DNA of 64,000 nt, taken from Adiantum capillus-veneris. Its lineage: Eukaryota; Streptophyta; Polypodiopsida; Polypodiales; Pteridaceae. The position numbers and the translations under genes are program-made. The notes under the pieces are model-generated. The model was not told where the DNA came from, did not search any database, and saw only the letters and a program-made list of their open reading frames with translations. Positions 1 through 8,842 of the stretch are shown here, in pieces. Where the stretch lies: contig CM043952.1 in the NCBI GenBank assembly GCA_014529385.2, forward strand, positions 71,369,299 to 71,433,298, written 5' to 3'. Numbering within the stretch: the stretch's first letter is position 1; each line of letters opens with the position of its first letter.

Positions 1-92
1 GTGGAAGTGGGATATTTATATTCCAAATGATGAGCTCGATGAGCCTCGTGACTAATTGACACCACTTTTGTCAGATGGGATCTACGGTCCCT
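1..92 (-). repeat. reverse-oriented partial copy of the SINE-like repeat at 393-560
   Basis: The reverse complement of about 35-92 matches 484-544 closely: both carry ggaccgtagatccca, then gtcaattagtcacga or a near match, then gaggctc. The two stretches therefore form an inverted pair about 390 bp apart. The match covers only the 3' half of the SINE-like unit, and no tRNA-like head is seen beyond position 92. It could be a truncated SINE in reverse orientation, or one arm of a foldback element. The window edge cuts it off. Confidence 0.5.
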
Positions 93-218
93 ATTAATTG
101 GGGGCGGCGGGATTAGTTTTGCACCATCCAATAGCGGTTTAATCCCGAAGTTGATTGGGATTCACACGAGGATCACTTGATGTTCACATCAAATTTACTT
201 GCGGTTCACTTTAATTGT

Positions 219-330
219 CATCACCTTGTGACCCCACCCATTACCAAGTGATTACAGTGTGACCCCGACTATCCCAAAGTGATTGCAGTGTGACCCCGTC
301 CATCCCAAAGTGATCTCCAAGTGAACACCA
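219..330. repeat. 31-bp tandem repeat, about 2 full and 2 partial units
   Basis: Two full 31-bp units (246-276 and 277-307) differ at only three or four positions. Each carries aagtgatt, then cagtgtgaccccg. A partial unit lies before them and a diverged one after. It lies between the two SINE-like arms. No coding potential is seen in 93-392. Confidence 0.6.
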
Positions 331-392
331 TGTGATCTCCACCCTTTCATTTTTGCTATATGATTCTATGTTCACACCTCCATTTCAAGTGG

Positions 393-560
393 TGCGCGAT
401 AGCTTAATGGGAGAGTCGTGGCCTCTGGTTGTGTAGGTGGTGGGTTCGAGTAGCATGGGCGGTCCACATCGTTGGAAGATGCTGGACCGTAGATCCCACC
501 TGACAAGATGGTGTGAATTAGTCACGAACGAGGCTCGGTGAGCCGCATTTTGAGGATAAT
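393..560 (+). mobile_element. tRNA-derived SINE-like element
   Basis: A TAGCTTAATGGG stretch at 400-411 fits the Pol III A box. GGTTCGAGTAG at 443-453 fits the first part of the B box. Their spacing of about 32 nt is right for a tRNA-like promoter. A unique body follows (ggaccgtagatcccacctg) and an AT-rich 3' end near 560. This is the usual layout of a plant tRNA-derived SINE, similar in plan to Au-type SINEs. The last B-box bases are diverged and no flanking target duplication was found. A tRNA gene is unlikely because no acceptor stem or clean T arm can be drawn. Confidence 0.5.
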
Positions 561-945
561 CTATATGTATGTACATGTACAATAATAAATAATTATGCCC
601 TGCCTTCAAGAAATAATTACGCACTGATCGCGATTTAAGGAATGCGATCGATGAGCTGGCGGCGCGAGATCTTGTCCCTACATATATATATTAATTGGCT
701 CGTGCACTTCATGCTGCGTTATCCTGCAATTTCAGTGTACCTGCAGCGCTGCTCACGCAGTTTAATTAGCTACTAATTATACTGCGTTACTGTGAAGGAC
801 GAGAACGCCATCTCGAGTAAGTTCCTTAACCTAATACCCACCTTTCTTTTGTATTTCTGATGATGCCAAAAATGCACCACCTTGGCTTTCTTTCTTGAGG
901 TAATCAAGCTGCATATAGGCATTAATCCGGTTCTTGACAGGCGGT
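561..945 (+). promoter_or_regulatory. 5' flank of the zinc-finger gene: TATA-like box and probable 5'UTR intron
   Basis: An AT run catatatatatt at 681-692 could serve as TATA box. A good donor, GTAAGTT at 817-823, and a good acceptor, TTCTTGACAG ending at 940, bracket a 124-bp segment that would be a 5'UTR intron. The acceptor lies five bases before the ATG at 946. No other gene is seen here. The splice sites are visible, but their use is inferred. Confidence 0.4.
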
Positions 946-2303
946 ATGGCGGATGCTGAGCTACAACCGCATAGAGATCCAGCTGCAGCAGCCGGTCAAA
1001 CACGTCGCATCCACAACCATGTCAATAACAATATTGCTTGTTTTTCATTTCCTGCAGCTGCAGATATGAGAGAGCCAGTACCGCCAAACTACCAGCCAGA
1101 AAATATATTGGAGATTGATGCCAGCAAACAGCAGTTCTCAGGGCATGACGTGGCCAACATGGATGACAATAGTAAGGTCCTGTGATATCAAAGCTCCTAT
1201 GCATCAGTAGACTATAACTCGGCATTCATAAGAAATTAAAAGTGGACAATTTAATTAAATTGGAAAATCTCGCTATTTCTACAGGTGCACAAAAGAAAAA
1301 CGCTGATGACAGTATGGATAAGCAGCACGTACAATATAGATGCCGTGTTTGCGATAAAGAATTCCCCTCCATAAAAGGACTCCATGGGCACATGCGTGCA
1401 CATCCTAAGAGAACATGGAGGGGCATTGACCCTCCTGCCAGCAATACCTTGGAAAGAAACCGTAATAGCTCTTTAGGTGGGACATTGGCTAGGTTATCCG
1501 CTAGCAGCAGCAGCAGCACTATAATTAAGCGCTGTTCTGGGCAATATTATAAGGAGGAGGAGGAGAAAGCAGAAGAAAAAGAAATAGAGGAGGACGAAGA
1601 AGAAGCTGCAGATGTTGAGGAGGTCGAGGAGGAGAAATTAGAAGAAAGAGATTTAAAAGAGCAGGAGCAAGAAGAAGAAACACACCTACAGGAGAAGGAG
1701 GTGGAAGAGAAAGAAGAAATACAAGACGAAGAAGAAGAAGAAATGGAGGAAGAAGAAGCGGAGGCGGAAGAGGGAGACATTGCGGAAGGAGAAGAAACTG
1801 CAACAGAGGAGGAGTCAGGAGAAGAACTGATCTTAGAGGAAGCTGGAGAGGATCAGCAGCAGGAGGAGGAAGCGAAATACCAATTAGGTGGAATGCAACC
1901 ATACAGTAACTCCGAAGTGTCCACCGAAGCAAGTGAAGCTGCCATTTCTCTTATGATGATTTCCGCAGGGCTCTCTCCAGAGGAAGTAGTCCACTATACA
2001 TATTGTCCAGGTGATGGGCTATTACACAAATATTCAGCAGAGAGCTCTAGTCCACTCAATGTGGAGAGTAGGATGAATGGTAATATAATGCAAAACGAGG
2101 AGGAGGAAGAATACAAGGTTTGCAGCATTTGCATTGTGGGTTTCAGCTTTACTTCTCAAGCAACAACTAGAAGACACACTTGTGGTGCTGACTTTAAAAT
2201 GTCAAGACCAAAAGTGCGCATGGACACCATCAACGGAGGATTGCAGAATGTATGTGCTGATTGCAGGAACGAGTTTGACATCTTGGCCCATGATGAGCAC
2301 TAA
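946..2303 (+). CDS. C2H2 zinc-finger protein with glutamate-rich central domain, two exons
   Basis: Probable nuclear transcription factor of the plant C2H2 class. I join exon 1 (946-1171) to exon 2 (1285-2303): the donor GTAAGG at 1172, the acceptor TTCTACAG ending at 1284 and the phases agree, giving 414 residues. The ATG at 946 sits in a good plant context (ggcggtATGGCG). Finger 1 is canonical, C-X2-C-X12-H-X3-H, and runs into HMRAHPKRTWRGIDPP, which resembles the HMRCHPER-WRGI-PP signature of the ZAT2/ZAT3-like group. About 115 mostly Glu residues follow (1545-1890). Two C-terminal cysteine pairs (CSIC, CADC) sit where further fingers would be, but their histidine spacing is wrong and the protein ends in HDEH, so these look degenerate. 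DNA binding would rest on one finger. It could be a decaying paralogue, yet both exons are open. The intron join is inferred. Confidence 0.72.
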
Positions 2304-2682
2304 TTGGGGTTGGGGGATTTTAAGTTACTATAGCTGACTTCTTTCTTTTTTGTACAGGATAGAGCTGCTGATAGAACTTTGAGAATACTTGTATTCTCTC
2401 TCTTTTTTCTGTGTGTGTGTGTGTGTCCGAGGTGGTCGTTTTTGGTTTGCAGGGGGAGGGGTAGGGTGCTACTAGCTAGTATTTTTCCTCTGGCTATCTC
2501 TGTCCCTCTGTAGAGCAGTTCCCCCTTGAATAACAGGTCTTGAGTTCAACTCTTGTCGGATAGATTTTCGAGGTCTTTAATCAAGGATCGTTCCTAAGCA
2601 GGTATAACTCTCTCTCTCTCGGTTTTTTCGAGTTTGAACCTATTTAGATATAGAGTTTTGCTTCTATGACAGTGAGTGGTTC

Positions 2683-2726
<44 letters not shown>

Positions 2727-2859
2727 TTTTTTGGGAAAACTTTGTCCATATTATATTACTCTATACATCGTTACATTACATCACCTACAATGCATCGATA
2801 TACATTTGCATATGGATTTGCAAAAGCTTAGGCATTGACAAATAATCCTCAAATCATTT

Positions 2860-2920
<61 letters not shown>

Positions 2921-2975
2921 CATTAAAAAACAAAGAAGCCGTATTGCAGATAAAGAACAGAGCTACAGAATACAT
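2304..2975. other. 3' flank: microsatellites and a tRNA-like dispersed repeat, no gene
   Basis: It holds (GT)7 near 2412, (CT) runs at about 2690-2722 and 2866-2920, and a roughly 100-bp repeat at 2500-2600. No credible coding region is present. Confidence 0.6.
2505..2585 (+). repeat. dispersed repeat with tRNA-like B box (copy 1 of 3)
   Basis: The segment gtagagcagttcc, then ttgaataacaggtcttgag, then agttcaactct fits a tRNA D-arm end and a Pol III B box (RGTTCRANYCY). Near-identical 60-70 bp stretches recur at 38455-38520 and 51440-51505 inside CACTA-2 and CACTA-3. It is probably a SINE remnant. The A box is poor. Confidence 0.4.
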
Positions 2976-3070
2976 TCCCTATGAGCAATGGATGTCTTCA
3001 GCTGGACTTGTAAAGATAGGATTAATTCCATATGAGCAATGGATGCCTTCAGCTAGACTTGTAAAGATAG
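2976..3070. repeat. 51-bp tandem duplication
   Basis: Two copies of a unit containing tatgagcaatggatg and acttgtaaagatag start near 2976 and 3027, differing at only a few positions. No function is apparent. Confidence 0.7.
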
Positions 3071-3114
3071 CTTCAGTAAGTCATATAAAAATTCCATGTA
3101 TGCACATGGTGGCC

Positions 3115-3444
3115 CTATTTCTTACCACCCTTTCCTCCCTTGATAGGAGTCTTCCTCCTTTTGTCAATGACGAATTCACCGTTGGTGAGGACAGGGACAT
3201 TCGAAAGCATGGACTCCCCTCCAAAGTGTCGATTGGAACGATCAACCCTCTCGATGTCTTGCAAAAAGCTGGTATCCTTGCCTTGATAGAAGGAGTGGTT
3301 GCCAAACCACACATCAACAACGTACTTGGGTTGCATCCCACTTGTGGTCGTCACCAGCTCTCGATTGCAAAATACTTCAGCTTGGCTGTAAATTTTTTTT
3401 TGGATACCCTCCCTTCTATAGCTCAGCCATGCACAGCCCCTCAC
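3115..3444 (-). pseudogene. eroded copy of the nuclear gene for plastid ribosomal protein bL31 (RPL31)
   Basis: The minus-strand reading has the order of plastid bL31: a Cys-Asn segment (EVFCNRELVTTTSG), then QPKYVVDVWFGNHSFYQGK, a V-D-R-x-N-R-x-F-G stretch, then VPVLTNGEFV and a basic Lys/Gly tail ending in TAG. In the family the matching parts read about FCNGELVMTTSGTQ and VVDVWSGNHPFYQG, so several conserved Gly, Ser and Pro positions are replaced. An in-frame, transit-peptide-like stretch (RLQLLKTKPRVRG) runs upstream to a TGA near 3505, and no start codon is present. No intron interrupts the piece, which suggests a processed retrocopy. I do not see a poly-A tail or target duplication. 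A decayed gene copy placed by DNA transposition remains possible. Confidence 0.68.
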
Positions 3445-3577
3445 ACGAGGCTTAGTTTTCAGTAATTGCAGCCGAGCATCACTGACAAAAACAACTTTTC
3501 ATCAACTCTCACCGGCTTAGTTTTGTGACTATGCCTTTCTAGGCATAGTTTAAAAACTATGCAGGTTACTTGCTGGT

Positions 3578-3618
<41 letters not shown>

Positions 3619-3756
3619 GTCTGCGACATACACTTTCTCTCACTACTTGCTGCTTCCCATCCCTCTCTGATTTGCCATACCGCCTCACATTAGACCACGT
3701 GTATTGCACCCAAAAGCAAAAACATGCGGATACCCTCGCTTCAAGATTTTGCAGTG
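3445..3756. other. no gene; (CT)n run and small hairpin
   Basis: A (CT) run lies at 3582-3616 and a short hairpin (ctatgcct with aggcatag) near 3528-3547. About 3690-3755 resembles 11520-11580 in the hAT remnant (gtgtattgcaccc, cgcttcaagattt), so a scrap of that family may lie here, directly before CACTA-1. Confidence 0.4.
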
Positions 3757-4860
3757 TTTGAGCCCGAGATCGAGATGATCATGGATTCAGAAAGGCTTAT
3801 CTATGATGATATGAAAAGTGAAGCCGATACGTCATTGTATGATGGCGCTCCCGGTTCTTCTCAACATGCAGTCAAACTTTGGATGGAGTGACACTAGAGT
3901 CATAGCGCTTTTCAAGTGGTCTATTACAATGTGTTTACTTCAATAAAAAACTCTAGATGTATAATGATCTGATAGAGTACTTACACAAGCATACCGTATT
4001 TTTTTTGCTGTGTAGATTGCTCAAAGAGCACATACTGTCAGCTGATAATGTGATGCTAGATTCCAGACAGGAAGCAAGAAAGATCTTGCAAAACTTGGGG
4101 ATGGATTACAATTCGATTCACGCTTGTCCTAACAATTGCATTCTTTTCAGAGGGGAATACATAGACATGGAGAAGTGTCCAAAATGTGATTCCGAGAGAT
4201 ATCGAGTAGATCTCCATGGAACAAAAATTCCACAAAAGGTTTTCCGACATTTTTCTCTGCTTCCTTGGATCAAGCATTCCTTCGAATGTAAGTCAATGTC
4301 CGCCCTAGCATCATGGCATGAGGAGAATAAATCTTTGGATGGTGTGCTACAGATTCTTGCAGACTGCGCAGCCTGGAAACATATAGACGAAACATGACTG
4401 GATTTTGCCAAGGAAGCTCAAAATTTGCACCTAGGCCTGGCTGTGGATGGCGTAAATCCATTTGGTCAGAGATCAACATCTTACAGTGTATGGCGCGTTG
4501 TCATCGTCAACTACAACATTCCCCCGTGGTTGACTACCAAGAAGGGGCACCTGTGGCTAAGCTTGATTGTGCGGGGGTGGTATAAAATGAAGAATATGGA
4601 TGTGTATCTTCATCCGCAATTGGACGAGCTACAACAATTGTGGATTGGCATAGAAGTCGTGGATATGAGCTGACACACAGGTCAACGGAATGCTTTGATC
4701 AAAGGTATTCTAATGTGGACCATGAATGACTATCCTCGACTAACAGAATACTCAGGTGATTTACACTCAAACTCAAACACTATAAATCTTGTTTTTTCTC
4801 AAGCTCAAACACTGTATACATGCAGGGCTTCAAACAAGCGGATACAAAGCATGCGATCAG
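3757..4860 (+). pseudogene. TNP2/TnpD-like CACTA transposase remnant (exons A-C)
   Basis: The segments correspond to gene 1 of CACTA-3: exon A from its acidic EPEIDEMI region (3757 to about 3918), exon B (about 4015-4756) behind a ctgtgtag acceptor, and the first 30 or so bases of exon C (from about 4829). Exon B carries the CPKCDSERYRVDLHG zinc motif and the NPFGQRSTSYSVW stretch of Transposase_21 (PF02992). An in-frame TGA sits at about 4396 where the other copies read GGAACATGG (GTW), and a second follows near 4672. The donor of exon A is mutated. The rest of the gene is gone. It makes no transposase. Confidence 0.8.
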
Positions 4861-5689
4861 CACGCATAGGAGTCATCCCAAACACTCCTCGCTTTGAGGC
4901 CCAGACTCCAGTGGAGACACCTAACGTCCGTACCCCCCATCGACACGCCGCTAGAGACCTTTGCCGGGACACCTAGCTTCACGCATCACAGGCGAGAGGG
5001 CTTGCCATACTCCATCGACTTCAGCGACGGCATCATCTTGGATGATGAAGGCAAGAAGGTGATCTCGCGCATGCGCGGTCTTTGCTCTCAGGTGTTTAGA
5101 CACTACATACTATACACCTCGAGTGAAGTACCAAGTGAATTAAAAGAAAGAGTCATCAGCATGTTGCAGGACAAGTTTCCCATGTCAACACGGGATGACC
5201 GCTTCAATGAAGACTTGATGAAGGTTCGAATGCGCAATACTACAAGCACGAGCGTTCTGAAGTGAAAAAAGCAACAAGCATGGGTGGAAAAGACCAGATT
5301 GGGTGGCCAAAGAAGATTGGAAGAATGCGAAGCGAGCAGCACACGAAAATCGTGACAAGCGAAAGCAACAAAAGGACGCAGCCAAAGCGCAAGTAGAGGG
5401 AGGGAGCTCACACCACTTGGGAAGCGTAGGGTGGGCATCATTTAAGGCCGATTTTGTAAGTGTTTTTGTATTGCTCTTTAGGTTTGGTAGTCATGTCTAT
5501 TTTGTTGAGCTTATATGTGAAGCTACTCAATATATAGCTTCTCTATATATGGCACTCATGTCCCCTCTATATATACATCATCTCATGTGTGTATTCTACA
5601 TACTTTGGGGTTCTATTTTTGTGCTCTATTTCTCTCTCTCAACATGTATCAAAGAAGGACGTTTTTGTTTTTCATTTTTATCCTGATTG

Positions 5690-6490
5690 AAAGTTTGCAG
5701 AAGAAAGTTTTTTCAAATTCTGCACCAATTTTGAGTTATCGTTTGTGGATTGCATACTGAAAAGCAACTTCGCTTTTTGTTTTTGATTTTTCTCCTAATT
5801 GAAAACGATTTTGTAGAAACTACCCCTTAGAGGCACTGGAATCGATATGCTCTACAACTTTGCAGCTGAAAGTTTTTTAAAATTCTGCACCGATTTTGAG
5901 TTATCGTTCGCGGACTGCGTACATGCCTAAAAAGCAACTTTGCTTTTTGTTTTTGATTTTTCTCATGATTGAAAATGATTTTGTAGAAACTACTTGAGAG
6001 AGACACCGGGATTGATTTGGTCTAAAACTTTGCAGAAGAAATTTTTTCCAAATTCTGCACCGATTTTAAGTTATCGTTGGCGGACTGTGTACATGTCTGA
6101 AAAGCAACTTTCGTTTTTTCTTTGATTTTTCTCCTAATTGTGAACTATTTTGCAAGAACATCCCGTGAAGGCATTGAAATCGATGTGGTCTATAACTTTG
6201 TAGAAGAAAGTTTTTTCAAATTCTGCACTTATTTTGAGTTATCGTTTGCGGACTGCTTACATGTCTGAAAAGCAACTTTCGTTTTTTTACTTTTGATTTT
6301 TCTGCTAATTGAAAACCATTTTGCAGAAACTATACACCTGATCCAACGGAATCGATGTGGTCTACAACTTTGCAGAAGAAAGTTTCTCTAAATTCTGCAC
6401 GGATTTTGGGTTATCATTCTCGTACTGCGAATATGTTTGAAAAGCAACTTTTACTTTTTGCTTTTGATTTTCTTCATAATTAAAAACTTC
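5690..6490. repeat. about 169-bp satellite-like tandem repeat, 4.7 copies, inside the TRIM
   Basis: The anchor gcagaagaaagtttttt (or close variants) recurs at about 5697, 5862, 6032, 6200 and 6372, spacings of 165-172 bp. Each unit carries aattctgcacc, gagttatcgtt and aaaagcaactt. Units are diverged by roughly 10-15 percent. The period is close to nucleosomal satellite length. Confidence 0.85.
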
Positions 6491-6787
6491 TCAATTATTT
6501 TTTTTCTTCATCAATCATATATTTCTTACTGCCGTAATTTTGCTGCATAAGCCAATTACATATCGTTCCGATTCAGTCGAGCCGTTCATGATCGTCCAAA
6601 TTCTATCGAGCTACTGTTGGTAGATGATCTTTTGTTATATGATATACTCGTTCATTGATTCTCGTATAATTATTCTTCTAGAGATATAGTTTACATCATT
6701 CTATTGATAATCTCTCGTTGATACCATAGTGATTTTGATTGTACCATGATGATATTTTGTTAGTACTTTGGTCATGGTGATTTTTGT

Positions 6788-7109
6788 TGATACCATGATG
6801 ATATTTCGTTGATACCATGGTTATTCTCGGTGATGCCATGATGATATTTCATTGATTCCATTGTTATTCTTGGTGATGTCATGATGTTGTTTCGTTGATG
6901 CCATGGTTATTCTCGGTGATACCATGATGTTGTTCCATTGATGCCATGGTTATTCTCCGTGATACCATGATGTTGTTTCGTTGATACCATGGTTATTCTC
7001 GGTGATACCATGATGTTGTTTCGTTGATACAATAATTATTCTCGATGATATCATGATGTTGTTTCATTTGATACCATGGTTATTCTTGGTGATACCATGA
7101 TGTTGTTTC
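6788..7109. repeat. 43-bp tandem repeat, about 7.5 copies, inside the TRIM
   Basis: The alternating half units gataccatgatgttgtttcg and ttgataccatggttattctc make a 43-bp period. A more diverged copy of the same motif starts about 6715. Confidence 0.85.
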
Positions 7110-7512
7110 CATCACGTAATCACGCATGTTCTACTTTTACGTTCATACTTTATGTACCATATGTTGTCGTGCGTATATATGTCGTCAAAAGAGTAGCGTC
7201 GCGAACCATCCCCTATGGCATTGTGAATGTAATTATTTCACTAATGATGCTAATAATTTTCATAAGTATGTTTTTTGGAGTCTATGATCTATGTAGGATT
7301 GATCAAAGAATTGATTTCATGAAGACAAACTTGGTGACAATAAAAGATTTATGAATGGTGATGCTGTATTGATGACAACATGGAGGTATGTTTGGTGATG
7401 CGATATTGATGACAAGCTACAGAGCAGATTCACGGAGACACTTCTGATTACGAGCTAATGGATAGCCTTTACACCTCTTTATTGAACCTTTGTATTCATT
7501 ATTATATCTGAT

Positions 7513-7664
7513 AGGATAGGAGTAATGTAACTCCTCATAAAACATTCATTGTAAAAGGAGTGATGTAACTCCTCATAAAACATTTATTGTAAAAGGAGTG
7601 ATGTAGCTCCTCATAAAATATTCATTGTAAAAGGAGTGATGTAGCTCCTCATGAACATTTGTAC
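7513..7664. repeat. 38-bp tandem repeat, 4 copies, inside the TRIM
   Basis: Units start at 7513, 7551, 7589 and 7627. Each contains aaaggagtgatgtaactcct, which is itself partly palindromic (aggag with ctcct). The last unit is less exact. Confidence 0.85.
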
Positions 7665-8842
7665 ATTCAATGATTTTTATAATATAACGGTGGATGTATA
7701 TAGAGCTGTGGGTTTTTCCCTTGATCCCCCAAGGGTTTTTTCATCCATAGTTAGGGACCCTTATTTGAGCGGGGGTGTTGAGCTTATATGTGAAGCTACT
7801 CAATATATGGCTTCTCTATATGTGGCACCCAGGTCCCCTCTATATATACATCATCTCATGTGTGTATTCTACACACTTTGGGGTTCTATTTTTGTGCTCT
7901 CTTTCTCTCTCTCAACATATTTGTACTTTTAAATTCTAACATAATGGATTCTTTGTATGTTTTGAATAGTGGTCGATGACAAGACATGACCCCACATCGT
8001 AGGAGCGCGAGTATGCAGAACGAAAGGGCTTAAATGCCCTGATGGACATTCTGAGTTCTCGTGGCGGCATAGTAAGTATTAGGATTTACTCTTTTCTATT
8101 TGTTGTATTGTTTTGTAAATTATATGTTTATATTTAGAGAATCCGACAGATACGCCACGTGGACGCGATGATACGTCTGATTGACGTCAGTCTAGCCATC
8201 ACTAGATAGCATTAGTTTCCTTTTGTCATAGCATGTATAATGAGATGACGTGTATACGTCTTTTTGTAACTATTGGAAAACCATGTATATTTTCTCAATA
8301 ATGACAATGGTGTTGTAACTATTACATTTACAAAGCTTGACAATCAAGTGATTTTGCCTATGATGTGTACAATTGTCATTGATTTACTTTCATCAATTTA
8401 CTTATGTGAGCTTTGTATCTTTATTCTGCAAACAATACTATGGATGATGGAGTTAATGGTTATATTGTCTTTTGGGTGACTACTTTGGGTCTATACTTTG
8501 CACTTTCTTTCAAAGGTGAATCTGGGCTTATGTTGGATTCATTTAGGTTTACTCTATTATTGAAACATTCAATATGGTTGATGGGTGAATGCCCTGCCAC
8601 CCAAATGTTTTTACTCTTGAGAGTCGCTATAAGCGTTGCTATATAAGGCTCTGCAATGTCACTATCAGCGTTGCTATAGGTAGCTTGTAAGCGTCGCTAT
8701 ATAGCGACGATTATAGCGACGCTTATACCAACATTCCCATAGCGACGTTGTTAGTGACGATCTTAGCGACACCGGGGAGTATAAAAACCCAATGTATTTC
8801 CGTCGCTAAAAACGTCACAAGTGCACATAAGCTCTTGTAGTG

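Larger units (their letters stand above)
5503..7917 (+). mobile_element. TRIM/LARD-like non-autonomous LTR element with 142-bp LTRs
   Basis: Fossil LTR element. Both LTRs are 142 bp (5503-5644 and 7776-7917), begin TGTTGAGC and end CTCAACA, and are flanked by a perfect 5-bp duplication tattt (5498-5502, 7918-7922). A primer-site-like tgtatcaaag follows the left LTR, and a polypurine run (gagcggggg) precedes the right one. The LTRs differ at about six positions, roughly 4 percent, so the insertion is a few million years old at usual plant rates. No gag or pol is present. Most of the interior is three tandem-repeat arrays. Structurally it looks whole for a non-coding element. It lies in the intron of CACTA-1 gene 2, so it is younger than CACTA-1. 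Confidence 0.85.
4861..8184 (+). pseudogene. TnpA-like Transposase_24 gene of CACTA-1 (three exons, split by TRIM)
   Basis: Exon 1 (4861-5456) starts inside the Pro/Thr-rich region (TPIDTPLE-like, in a shifted frame) and passes into the Transposase_24 core (KKVISRMRGLCSQ, FRHYIL, RFNEDLMKVRMR). A one-base shift near 5230 moves the remainder (EDWKNAKRAA, GSSHHLGS) to another frame. The donor is ATTTT|GTAAGTG. The intron holds the LTR element 5503-7917. Exon 2 is 7970-8071 (starts TGGTCGATGAC, donor ATA|GTAAGT) and exon 3 is 8140-8184, ending TSD and TGA. Exon sizes of 102 and 45 bp equal those in CACTA-2 and CACTA-3. The N-terminus was lost in a deletion that fused it to gene 1. Confidence 0.75.
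3757..8842 (+). mobile_element. CACTA-1: 5'-truncated, internally deleted CACTA (En/Spm) transposon
   Basis: Same family as CACTA-2 and CACTA-3, here reading on the plus strand. The 3' terminus is intact (ctcttgtagtg ending at 8842, the reverse complement of CACTACAAGAG), preceded by subterminal arrays of gcgtcgctat in both orientations (8640-8800). The 5' end is missing: similarity starts inside the first transposase exon. Parts in order: gene-1 exons A and B and a stub of exon C, an internal deletion, gene-2 exon 1, an intron holding the TRIM-like element, gene-2 exons 2 and 3, and the 3' region 8185-8842, which has no genes. It cannot move by itself. Confidence 0.85.

Noticed and set aside
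400-470. Possible tRNA gene
   Set aside because: A and B boxes are present, but no acceptor stem, CCA-side pairing or clean T arm can be drawn. A SINE fits better.
1525-1932. Minus-strand Pro/Leu-rich open frame
   Set aside because: It is the antisense of the GAA/GAG-rich acidic block of the zinc-finger gene.
2860-3465. Plus-strand 201-codon open frame
   Set aside because: Its start is a CT microsatellite and its end is the antisense of the RPL31 copy. No known protein is recognisable.
5690-7664. CRISPR-like array
   Set aside because: The repeats are head-to-tail tandem units without unique spacers, inside a plant LTR element.
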